DNA from: Mauremys mutica
Lineage: Eukaryota > Chordata > Testudines > Geoemydidae
Direction of reading: 5' to 3'
DNA length: 64,000 nt
NCBI RefSeq assembly: GCF_020497125.1
Contig: NC_059077.1
Location: forward strand, 19,104,840-19,168,839
Shown here: positions 1 to 9,499 of the stretch, piece after piece
Numbering within the stretch: the stretch's first letter is position 1
Layout of the letters: each line of letters opens with the position of its first letter
Translations under genes and position numbers: made by a program
Notes under the pieces: model-generated
Database searches by the model: none
What the model saw: the letters and a program-made list of their open reading frames with translations, nothing else
What the model was told of the DNA's origin: nothing

Positions 1-913
1 AGAAGATGCATATTTTAGAGCTGTGGTGAGCACGGTGGTTTTTTTGGAGTACCCTTACTACTGAGTTGAGGCACTATGTGAATTAAGGTACAAGCCAAAG
101 ACAGTCATCACTCTGCTTTCTTCAGATTTCACCTGTTGCCCTCTCACCAACTGTACAAAGAGAGAGGAGGTGGTCAACCACTCTGCTATGATGAGCTTTA
201 GCATCCCATTATTTTTCAGAGCCACATATGGCCAGCAGAGTGTGCATTGCTGGCAAATACTGATACTGCTGCCAAAGTTGACCCAGTGAAAGCTAAGACA
301 TACAACTATGGGTCTGCACACTGGCCCATAGTGAGGTGATTTTCCTACCTTTCCATTTGGCCAAGGCTGCCTGCTTCTGCCTTTACTCTTTCAAGCATCA
401 CCAGGACAGGCTTAGTCAGAGGGGGAAGAAATGGTTTAGATCTTGTCTAATCTTGGAATAATCCCTTTTGTCAGCCACTGGGACAGCTGCACCAGTGCAA
501 ACCCCTAGCACAGACATGGAAAGACCTATTTTGTACTGGTGAAGTTTTCATCTGCTGTGGAACCTACTCCCTGAATCCAGGCTAATCCCAAGAATAGACA
601 AGGCCATAATGTCTGCCTCTACAAAGCTACAACCTAGCTATTGAAGCAAAAAGAAATGAGGGCTGGCAGTGGGTTTGATAAACCCACCTCACAGTACATC
701 TCCCCAGGTTTCACCTTGGTCAGAAACTCAGTGCTAGGACTCCTAGTAGGGGCCATTGATTATTTACTGGTGGGGCTACTACAGTTACGGCAGTTTCTGC
801 TCTGCCTTCTCATCAACAGTGGCACTTGCCCTGACATAGCACACTGGGAGGAGGGGCGGGGTATCTTCTGTGCAAACCCCTCTCTTCTCTCATGCCTTCG
901 TTTTTTCATCATC
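1..913. other. Intergenic, no gene recognised
   Basis: Unique-looking mixed-composition sequence. Short open frames here have no recognisable domain, and no splice-bounded exon or RNA gene was seen. Confidence 0.5.
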
Positions 914-921
914 ATATAGAG

Positions 922-1677
922 CAGGGGTCGGCAACCTAGACGGCCCGCGAGCCGATTTTTAATGGCACGCTGCAGCCTCCATTGGCCCTGCTCAGCCCAC
1001 TGCCGAACCCCAGCAGCGGGCTGAGCGGGGCCAACGGCTGGGACCCCGGCAGGCAGCAGTATGCCATTAAAAATCCTGCTCGGCCCAGCCTGCTCTTCTC
1101 CGCCCCCCACCTACCGCTCTCTCTGGCGTGTGCCAGGGGCAGAAACAAGCTTGGTCCTGCCGGCTGCTGCTGTAGGGCAGGCTCCGCCGGCAGCCAACTT
1201 TCCCCCTCCCCCACCTCTTCCCCCACTGTGCTGCGTCGTGTTCCGCCTCCTCCCCCTCCCTGCTGCCGATGGCCCTTGTGAGGGAGGGGAGAAGAGGAGC
1301 CCCAGCGCCCTCGCTGCGCAGACCGGGAAGGAGGCGGAGAAGAGGCAGGAGCGGGGCATTGGCGAAGGGGGGAGGAATCAGGGCGTACCCCGGCAGCCCC
1401 CTGCCGTGAGCCACTGAACGGAACCCCAGGCTGGCAGTGGGCTGAGCAGGCCGGCGGCGTAAGATCAGCATTTTAATTTAATTTTAAATGAAGCTTCTTA
1501 AACATTTTGAAAACCTTACTTATTTTACATACAACAGTAGTTTAGTTATATAATATATAGGCTTATAGAGAGAGACCTTCTAAAAAAACGTTAAAATATA
1601 TTACCGGCACGCAAAACCTTAAATTAAAGTGAATAAATGAAGATTCGGCACACCGCTTCTGAAAGTTGCCGACCCCG
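922..1677. mobile_element. Non-autonomous hAT DNA transposon, 756 bp
   Basis: The left end reads CAGGGGTCGGCAAC and the right end is its inverse GTTGCCGACCCC with one terminal base lost. Both ends are flanked by the same 8-bp direct repeat ATATAGAG (914-921 and 1678-1685), the duplication length typical of hAT. The interior is CpG- and GC-rich (about 960-1460), unlike the AT-rich surroundings, then AT-rich to the right end. No transposase can be read. The open frames in the GC-rich core run on both strands and look like composition artefacts. Ends and duplication are seen directly; the hAT assignment follows from them. Confidence 0.85.
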
Positions 1678-1920
1678 ATATAGAGGATGCCCATGCGTTC
1701 TTGTGAGAGTCAAGGTATGCAGCCATTTTCCTTTAAAACTCTGGCTAACCCTCTGCTGATAGGGCAGATAAGTGGCACATGTAACATCAGGCATAACTGG
1801 AAAAAGACCTCTGCACTTATGAGTTCCACTTTGAGTCTCTTCCCCAAAGAGAACCACTCGTGCTGAGGCTGAGGCTTTTATGCCCTTGGAGACCCTAAAA
1901 GGAATCAATGAAAAAAGGAC

Positions 1921-2150
1921 AGGTGGCTCAGTGATCAGAGTATTGGCGTAGGCTGCAAAGCACCATGGTTCAAGTCCCTGCTCTGCCACTGACTTCCTGT
2001 GTGTAAGTTTTGGGCAAGCCTCTCTGTGTCTCATTTCCCCATCTCCAAAATGGGGATAATAGTAAGTCCATATTTCATAGTGGGGCTGTAAGGATAAATA
2101 CATTAAGAATATTGATGTGCTCCTGTGTTATAGTAATGGTGGCCATGTAA
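1921..2150 (+). repeat. MIR-type tRNA-derived SINE
   Basis: The order matches MIR elements: a tRNA-like head with a box A-like stretch (GGCTCAGTGATC) and box B (GGTTCAAGTCC), then the core with GGGCAAGCCTCTCTGTG, CATTTCCCCATCT and AAAATGGGGATAATAGTA. The 3' part is decayed. MIR elements are ancient and shared by amniotes, which agrees with the many substitutions. Confidence 0.8.
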
Positions 2151-3557
2151 ATACCTAGGCTAGAAGAATCATCACCTTTCTGCCCCCTGTGACTTCTCTG
2201 TTGCCAGTTTTAATGCCATCCCTTTCAGGTGGCATGTGTATAAGTCAGTTCCCAGGTTAGTTACACTAATAATCAATTCCTAGGCTGTATAATTGTTATT
2301 TGGATTGTTAAAAACGCGAGGGTGGGTGGTAAACACTCCCCCTCCCCCCGCAACTTGCTCACAGAGAACAACTTACTACAGACTCTCACTCAGAGGAAGA
2401 GTGTCAAAATGGCTTTTGCTGACCCTCCTAAGCAGAGGAAGACAAGCACATCCGATGAGGTAGCGGGAAAATACCATGTGAGCAATTCAGTATGAAAAGT
2501 TGCCCCAAAATTTCTGAGGACATCTAGATAGTGGAGAAAGTTCAGTTAAATTTTCACTTGTGCAGAAAATTCCATGCAAAGCTATGAAATACAAACTTGG
2601 GCAAGAACAAATGCTAAGTACTTGAACTACACTATAGATACTTTGCACAGCTCTAATCAAAGTCCTGCCCGAATGAACGGTACAGCACACATATTTGTAT
2701 GGACTCACCCTTAACACTGCTGACATTCATGAAATACCTAAGTTTGTACATTTTTCCTGTTGGAAAATGTATTATGTTACAGTTCATACAAATATGTGGT
2801 AGTAGTATGCTACAAGTCCTAGCACTTTAACTTCCACTAAACAAAGTAAGAGTACCCTAAATGGTCTAATTTTGCATTCTTTTTATAAAAGTGGTTTGTA
2901 TCTTATTTCCATAGCCTCTCCCCTTTGCATGAACAACTTCAGTCTTTATTTTAAAAGCCTTAGCTATTGCAGTTGTAGTGCTTGGAGGTAATAGAAGGTT
3001 CTGGCTTTCCACACGCCTTAAAAGTACTTATCCTTTATCTGCCTTGCATTTATTCTGAAAATGACTATGCAAACAAATTAATAATTTCTTACTGTACTGA
3101 TTAATTTTGCATGGGGTATGCAACATTGCTGAACAGAAATGTATGGAAAAGGAGACAAAGTATTTTGCATATTTTTCCTTTTGTTGACCCCTTGAGTGCC
3201 ATATCCCTCTTGCATCGAACAGTCTGCTCTTTAAAGTGAGGTTACCATCCTTAATGGGTTGCAACAAGATGCAAGTCTTTTGGCTTCAGGAGGTGGTGTG
3301 CCACCCACTGGAGAGCTCAAGGCACCAGGCCCACAGACAAAAGATCAATGGCTGTGGTGGGGCAGGACCAAACTCCTGCACCTACCTCTATATGGATTAT
3401 AGCAGAGTTACTGTGCTGACTGGGTGGGTGCGGAAGTGTTCTGGAGCACTCTCATGGTCATCCCCCAAACTGTGTGGCTCCTCCCAGACAGTAGGAGGGA
3501 CCCCTTGTCTCAGCTTCAGGGGATGAGGGGCACTTCCTGCCTGGGGAGAAAGCAAAA
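2151..3557. other. Intergenic, no gene recognised
   Basis: AT-rich non-coding sequence with no long frame, exon-like splice pair or clear repeat. The 3236-3526 frame in a GC-richer patch has no recognisable domain. Confidence 0.5.
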
Positions 3558-3570
3558 CTGTTTTGTACAG

Positions 3571-4209
3571 GTTTCAGGGTGGTAGCCGTGTTAGTCTGTA
3601 TCAGCAAAAAGAACAAGGAGTACTTGTGGCACCTTAGAGACTATGCCCTGGTCTACACTTGGGGAGAGGGGGATCAATATAAGTTACTCAACTTCAGCTA
3701 CGTGAATAACGTAGCTGAAGTCGACGTACTTAAACCTACTCACCACGGTGTCTTCACTATGAGTCGACTGCTGCTTCTCCCGCATCGACTCTGCCTGCGC
3801 CTCTCGCCAAGGTGGAGTGCAGGAGTCGACGGGAGAGCGCTCGGGGATCAATTTATTGTGTCTAGACTAGACACGATAAATCGATCACCACTGGATCGCT
3901 CACTGCCCATCAATCCAGCGGGTAGTGTAGACATACCCTAACAAATTTATTTGAGCATAAGCTTTCATGGGCTAAAACCCACTTCATAGGATGCATGCAG
4001 TGGGAAATACAGTAGGAAGAGATATATATACACAGAGAACATGAAAAAATAGTGGTTATGGCAACACCCATTTTTTCATGTTCTCTGTGTATATATATCT
4101 TCCTACTGTATTTCCCACTGCATGCATCCGATGAAGAGGGGTTTAGCCCACGAAAGCTTATGCTCAAATAAATGTGTTAGTCTCTAAGGTGCCACAAGTA
4201 CTCCTTGTT
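3571..4209 (+). mobile_element. Penelope-like fold-back insertion with 13-bp target duplication
   Basis: The element is flanked by a perfect 13-bp direct repeat, CTGTTTTGTACAG (3558-3570 and 4210-4222). Inside, a left arm (3611-3641 continued at 3942-4049) and a right arm (4071-4209) are inverted copies of about 140 bp separated by a 21-bp spacer (4050-4070). Only the left copy carries a further 40-bp head (3571-3610). The repeat unit (GTACTTGTGGCACCTTAGAG, GAGCATAAGCTTTC) is one I know from turtle genomes and associate with Penelope-like retroelement ends; that family name is from memory. A Harbinger MITE interrupts the left arm. The 3910-4167 frame on the minus strand is an artefact of the palindrome. 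Confidence 0.8.
3645..3938. mobile_element. Harbinger-type MITE nested in the fold-back element
   Basis: The termini are imperfect inverted repeats: GCCCTGGTCTACACT at the left, AGTGTAGACATACCC at the right. Flanks are TAT (3642-3644) and TAA (3939-3941), a 3-bp duplication with one mismatch as expected for Harbinger. The opposite arm of the host fold-back (around 4175-4185) supplies the uninterrupted empty site and so confirms the boundaries. The interior holds a short palindrome, TGTCTAGACTAGACA, near 3858-3873. It has no coding capacity. Confidence 0.85.
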
Positions 4210-4712
4210 CTGTTTTGTACAGCAACACCAGCATCAGGAGGGGAGCCTTTGTAATGAATTGCTGTGGTTCTGCGCTTACTGAGCGTGTGTCTGTGTGTTA
4301 TTCAGGGACTTGGCCTGGCTGTACTAACCCATCAAGAAGTAGATCACAAGGCCATGTAACAGTATTTTTAAATGAATTAGAGTCTTGTGAAATCCACCAG
4401 CTTGAGTCTCCTAGCAGATATCCTGCTTTAGCTGTATAAGAGCTACAGAAAAAGCGGCAACGGTTCTGCTCAACTTTGCAACGAACCTTTCCTTAACTCT
4501 GGGCTGAAGGGAGTCAGTGGGGAATTCATTTCCTATGCTGCATCAGTGGAAACACACATTCTACCTACTTACACTTTCTGAGCACTTCCTAAACTGTTGT
4601 GTAACCTTCTGTTGCATTATCTGTTCCTTCCCAAAAGTGGCTGCCTTTCTTTGGAGAGTGATATGATCCCTGTGAAAAAATATAATCCAATCCCTTAAGC
4701 ATCTGTGAGGCT

Positions 4713-4925
4713 CAGGTCTACACGTGAAAAGCTTTGCTGATATTATGATCTCAGTATAACTATGCCAGAAAATCCTCCGAGTGTAGATATAGCTTACATT
4801 TTTTTAAAAAAAAGAGTGCTTTTGCTGGTTTGTTTTTTATTGGCTCAATGTGCTAAGTAAACTGTACTGACAAAAGAATGTTTTTGCTGGTATAAATATG
4901 TCTGCACTACGGCTTTTGCAGGTCT
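4713..4925. mobile_element. Harbinger-type MITE, decayed
   Basis: The left end has CTCAGGTCTACAC. Internal AGTGTAGATATAGCT and TTTGCTGGTATAAATATG and the right part GTCTGCACTAC...TTTTGCAGGTCTAG belong to the same 'GTCTACACT' class as the better copies elsewhere in the window. The ends are too eroded to name a target duplication. Confidence 0.55.
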
Positions 4926-5039
4926 AGAAATGCCATTTTAAAAAGCCACTCCCCTATCCAATATTACTATATGGGCAAAAGTTTCTAGTGTCGGCCTGGT
5001 TCTATTAGCTAATATTAATCCTTAGATGAAAAAGTGCTA

Positions 5040-5350
5040 TATAATTACAAATTATTAATTATTATTATTATTATTATTATTACAATAGCACTTATTCAGG
5101 GATCAGGGTCCCATTGTGCCAGGCAGTGTACAAAAATAGTAAGAAAACAGTTGATAGTCTTGGCTAATGATCAGATGCAACATTTGACCGAAACAAACAA
5201 ATGGGTTGAGGGGTGAAGGTGGAGAGACTGGAACACAAGGTAATACAAGCATAGTTTATGATAATTTATCTTGCCACTTGCCTATTTATTATCACTGAGC
5301 AGTAGGCATCATGGCCACAGTGAGTTTTAAGGTGGGATTTGGAGGTGAAT
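5040..5350 (+). repeat. (ATT)n microsatellite and L3/CR1-like interspersed repeat
   Basis: An ATT run (about 5053-5083) is followed by ACAATAGCAC, ATCAGGGTCCCATTGTG, CAGGCAGTGTACAAA and, further right, CACAGTGAGTTTTAAGG. This word order recurs at 6955, 47540 and, inverted, near 63030. I recognise it as an old vertebrate interspersed repeat, probably from the 3' end of an L3/CR1-type LINE; the exact family name is uncertain. Confidence 0.6.
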
Positions 5351-6949
5351 AAGGTAGTGGCTTTAAACATTGTTTCGGTAAGGAAAAGAAATCAGTAGGA
5401 AAAGGATGCTAGGCAATCCCAGCACCATGGGATATAGTCAAATACTGAGATTCAGCAACGTGCTTTTAAAAACAACACTTTAAAAATATTTGCTGTCCCA
5501 GGCCATTGTACAGCTAAGGAGTTCTACAAGCGCTGAAGCAGCTGTTAATTTATGTGTTGCTTTCCCAGCATCAGTGTGGACAAGACTGCAGGATCTGTTA
5601 GAAGTTCTGAATGAATTACACTAGGCATGGCATTGAACGGTACATGTCCGAAGTGACAGGGAGCAGGGCTCATCCGTTGACAGCATCATTCTGTTGAGGT
5701 GATGCCATTTCATTATGGCAGGTGCCGCTTGTTAGAAACAAGGGAGATGGGAATGGGAAGAAGAAGAAGGAACAAGGGAGCCAAGGCACAGGAAATCCTG
5801 GACGCAAACCCTGGGAGAGAAAGTCAAGCTGAAGAAGGAGGGTTAGTCTGAGATTTAAATTGTATTTTTGTTTTTCAGAGCCGCCTACGGCTTACATTTC
5901 AATGGGAATTGGACTCCAAACCCCGTAGGCAGTTTTGAAAATTTCATCTGAAAGGTCTAATCCACTGCTCATTAAAATTAGTGGAAGAAGGCTCCTGTTG
6001 GCTTTAAAGAGCATTTGATGGGGTCTGGGTGTTCTGCTAAGGATGGGATAGGTACTCAACCCATTACAAGTACAGAGAGCTTCCCAGGATGGCAAGGCTG
6101 TCTTTGCCATGTTTTGAATGGATCAGATCTCACCTTCACTTCCAGATACTTACAAAGTGACTAAAAGGAGTCTCTGTCCTTGACAGTTCATCATTATGGC
6201 TTTCTGACAGGAAAGAACAGATGCTACAAGAAGATCATGCTGTCATAGAAGCTGCTGATCAATTTGGGTTTGATGGATGTAGCACTCCACATTGATTTCC
6301 ATACAGTAAACTCAGGACATGGCATAAACAGCAGAGGTCTCCTATCTATCCACTCTTCACACTAGACTCTCTGTGATACTCAGCAGTCTAGCTGAATGTG
6401 AGATTGGCTTACCTGCAATGACGTTCTATTTGGACAGACCTTTCAAGCAGACGGACAGTCAATGCACAGTTGCCGCAGTGCTGTAAATCCAGACCAATGG
6501 CCGTCCATTCAAATGTACTGAAGCGCATTACGTCATGGCTTGGGAACTCAATGTGATTCTATAATGTGTGCTTTTTGCTTTGAAGTGAGGCCTTCTCCCC
6601 TGACTGAGTCTATTTGGCTTCAATCTCTGCTCAAGCTGCCCACTCACTTTCTTAATGGCTTAAACAAAAACAATAAAACTCTCCAGTGTGTCCACATGAT
6701 GCTAGACCCATGTCACTTGATTTCCCCTGAAAAAGTCTCTGTCTGTCAAGTATTTAATGGATTTTATAGTTATATTTATTATGCATTCAGCCTAAATAGT
6801 TAGACTACATTGTAAAAAAAGCTCTGAATGATAATATTTGCCTTCAGTTATATTTTACACTGATTGACAAGGAAGAGCCTGCACTTCTAGTCTGTTTGTG
6901 GAACAGAAGGAAATGTTATATAGGTTTGCATGGGCTTTCTTACTAATAT
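5351..6949. other. Intergenic, no gene recognised
   Basis: No exon with plausible splice sites, no RNA gene and no clear repeat termini. A purine-rich patch lies near 5736-5830. The 5892-6110 and 6540-6803 frames lack any recognisable domain. Confidence 0.5.
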
Positions 6950-7085
6950 TATTAATTATTTGTAATATGGTAGTATCGACTAGCCCTAACTGAGATGGGT
7001 GCTCATTGTGCAAGGCACTTGATGTTCGCATAGTCGTGAATGCACTGCTTCTGCCCATCCCTCAAAACCTCTCCACAGTGGCACA
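6950..7085 (+). repeat. L3/CR1-like interspersed repeat, second copy
   Basis: ATTATTTGTAATATGGTAG then TGCTCATTGTGCAAGGCACT follow the same order as the 5040-5350 repeat, with heavy divergence. Confidence 0.5.
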
Positions 7086-7280
7086 AGAAGACTCCCCCAG
7101 GGCACAGTTCAGCAGACAATGTGCGGTGCTCCTTTTTGTGAGGCTCCAGAATGCAGCCCTCCTTCACAACAGGACTGCACTCTGGATTCTCTTCCATTCA
7201 GGATTTGTCCTATGAGCACTGCTGTGGTAGGAAATAAGAGATGCGCGCATAACTAATATATTGCTTCACAATCAAAAGAA

Positions 7281-7563
7281 TGATTTGGGTTGAAGAAACT
7301 GTTTCAATTCAACGCGAAATTCAACATTTTGTTTAATTTTTGAGCTTTTTAAACCTTTAAACAAAACTAAAGTAAATCTGAAATAAAAAATAAAAATGTT
7401 TCCTTTCAAAAAATATTGAAAGGAAACATTTTGATTTTCTTTTCTTTTTCTTTTAGGGTTTTTTTTTCCAACTGAAACAATACTGCAAATTTGACATGAA
7501 TCCATGAAATGTTTCTGTTGACTCAAATTTATATTTTTCAGCCAAAACATTTCACCCAGATCT
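7281..7563. mobile_element. AT-rich palindromic MITE
   Basis: The left end TGATTTGGGTTGAA and right end TTTCACCCAGATCTA are imperfect inverted repeats. The centre holds a strong hairpin with 17-bp perfect arms (7393-7409 and 7416-7432) around a 6-base loop. The flanks show no convincing target duplication. It resembles the AT-rich palindromic elements at 26572-26816 and 31892-32447. Confidence 0.5.
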
Positions 7564-7584
7564 AGTCAGAAACAATGAAACCCG

Positions 7585-7690
7585 TCCGCCACAGGAACTA
7601 ATGGCCATCACAAACCTCACCACTTTCCTCTCTAAATGCAAGTCACACTTCTTCAACCTTGCCTTCAGAGCAGTGTGAACTCTTAAAAAT
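7585..7690 (+). pseudogene. LINE ORF2 C-terminal scrap (L2-like)
   Basis: Read on the plus strand, this translates as MAITNLTTFLSKCKSHFFNL, resembling the conserved tail of L2-type LINE reverse transcriptases ('tFKsrLKthLF'). The fragment is short, so the assignment is tentative. Confidence 0.3.
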
Positions 7691-7789
7691 AAACAATAAC
7701 CAGAAACCACTACCAAAACAACACACATCACTACACCCACAAATCTTCACTTGGGGAGAGGATGGGAGAAGGAACAAGCCGCACATGAA

Positions 7790-8665
7790 AGCTGTTGATC
7801 ATGCATTATGATTATATCAGCCTCGGAAAGACAGAAGTTCTCCATCAACCTGCACCTGGATCAAATGCTTCTGTCCTGAGTATCTCCATTGACGGCACTC
7901 AGCTGAAAGTAGTGGAGAACTTAATTACCTGGGTAGTGTCATATCCAGTGATGGATCACTGGATAATGAGATCAACGCATGAATATCCAAAGCAAGCCAG
8001 GCACTTGGTTGTCTGCGTGTCAAAGTTTTAAATCACCACAACATCCAGATGTCAACAAAACAGAGCTGTTGTTCTTTCATCTCTTTTGTACAGGTGCGAA
8101 ACATGGATACTATATAGGTGTCACATCAAGCAGCTCGAAGCATTCCATATGCGCTGCCTTCGCAACATCACAAAGATCCGCTGGCAAGACAAAGTGCCCA
8201 ATCTCGAGGTCCTCGAGAGAGCCCAGATGACAAGCATCGAAATGATGATCATGAAGTCACAGCTACGTTGGACTGGTCATGTCAGCCGCATGGATGCCAA
8301 CAGAATCTCCCGCCAGCTTCTGTATGATGAGCTCTCCCAAGGCATCCGGCATATAGGTTGTTCTCGGAAACGTTACAAGGACACCATCAAAGCCAATCTG
8401 CAGTATAGCAGTATTAAAACTAGGGACCTTGAGGATGCCGCCAGCGACAGAACACAGTGGTGTGCAACAGTCAGAAATACCTGCATCGCCTTTGAGGAAG
8501 ACCGCTGCCGGCGTCTACAAGAGGCACATGAACGACGTCACAGAGCATCAGCAGCGCACGAGCCACTGACCGCGAACTTCCCATGCACCATCTGCAGCAA
8601 AATGTGCATCTCTAGAATTGGCTTGTACAGTCATCAGAGGGCACACCGTGAGACCAACAATAGAT
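7790..8665 (+). pseudogene. LINE ORF2 C-terminal region with C2H2 zinc knuckle, broken
   Basis: This is the distal part of a non-LTR retrotransposon ORF2 downstream of the polymerase catalytic region. In order: a 'LGKTEVLHQP' stretch, NYLGSVISSDGSL spread over two frames, a CETW motif near 8095, the block QLEAFHMRCLRNI, LRWTGHVSRM, and a terminal C2H2 unit (CTIC, 12 residues, HQRAH) near 8584-8647. An open frame covers 8086-8667. Upstream, at least one in-frame stop and frame changes break the protein, and the endonuclease and polymerase core are absent, as expected for a 5'-truncated copy. I place it in the group of LINEs with 'YGCETWTL...FHMRCLR' tails; the clade (I/Ingi/Vingi-like or other) is not settled. 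Confidence 0.8.
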
Positions 8666-8709
8666 GATCTGCACAGATTTGTCATCCTCAGATCGATGGA
8701 CTACCAGGA

Positions 8710-9318
8710 GATGATTATATTACTATTACAATCCATTACTGGAAGGTGATCAGATACTGTTGTGATGACACTGTCATAGAACCTATACAGTATAGAATAG
8801 AGTCATTTTTTACTACGCTACTTAGTATATATGAAGTTAGTTTCTCGTCAGGCCTGACCTGTATTTCAAACACAGGAGATATCCGCAATACACTTCTCTT
8901 TACTAAGCCAGTGATGCCTGGGGCACGGTACCATAAATACTGCAGTGCAGCCATTCTATGACTAATTTCTCTCAGGGAATATCACAGTGACATGAAGTCC
9001 ACAGTAAGAAAACAACATATGAGCAGATAAGTAAAAAGGGTTCCTAGAAAAATAGGTACAACATTCATTTCACAATAAATACTCTGCTGAGCTACTATTT
9101 CTTTCTATCCATTACACCCTCTATAATCTATCTAGGTATTGATGGCCACCATTACCATAGCATAGAAGAGCCATCAGACAGATTTCATTCTGGTTTTAAC
9201 ACTGGAGGTTCACACCTCTTTATGTAATATAAAGGTTTTTAATATAAACTCTTACTTGCCTTTATATCTGAGTTTTAGTACTTTTGCCTCTGTGATGTTC
9301 CTAGGATCAGAGGCTGAC
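8710..9318. other. Intergenic, no gene recognised
   Basis: AT-rich tail of the LINE fragment followed by anonymous sequence. No exon or repeat boundary seen. Confidence 0.45.
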
Positions 9319-9332
9319 CTGGCAAAGAATGT

Positions 9333-9485
9333 ATGCAGTGTAATTGTAGCCATGTTGGTCCCAGGGTATTAAAGAGACAAGGTGGGACCAACTTCTGCTA
9401 GTGAGAGAGACAAGGTTTTGAGCAACAAAGCTTCTATCATGAACAGAAGTTGGTCCAATAAATGATACTACCTCACCCACCTTGT
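9333..9485 (+). mobile_element. Second fold-back retroelement insertion with 14-bp target duplication
   Basis: A perfect 14-bp direct repeat, CTGGCAAAGAATGT, flanks the insertion (9319-9332 and 9486-9499). The left arm contains AGACAAGGTGG directly joined to GACCAACTTCT (9375-9396). The right arm (about 9445-9485) is the inverse, but retains 21 bp between those words that the left arm has lost. The words TGTAGCCATGTTGGTCCCAG and GAGAGAGACAAG belong to a turtle repeat I associate with Penelope-like elements; that family link is from memory. Confidence 0.8.
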
Positions 9486-9499
9486 CTGGCAAAGAATGT

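Noticed and set aside
982..1471. Overlapping proline- and glycine-rich open frames on both strands
   Set aside because: They lie in the GC-rich core of the hAT element, where stop codons are rare by composition. No domain or splice context is present.
3910..4167. 85-residue minus-strand frame
   Set aside because: It spans the two arms of the fold-back repeat and reflects the palindrome only.
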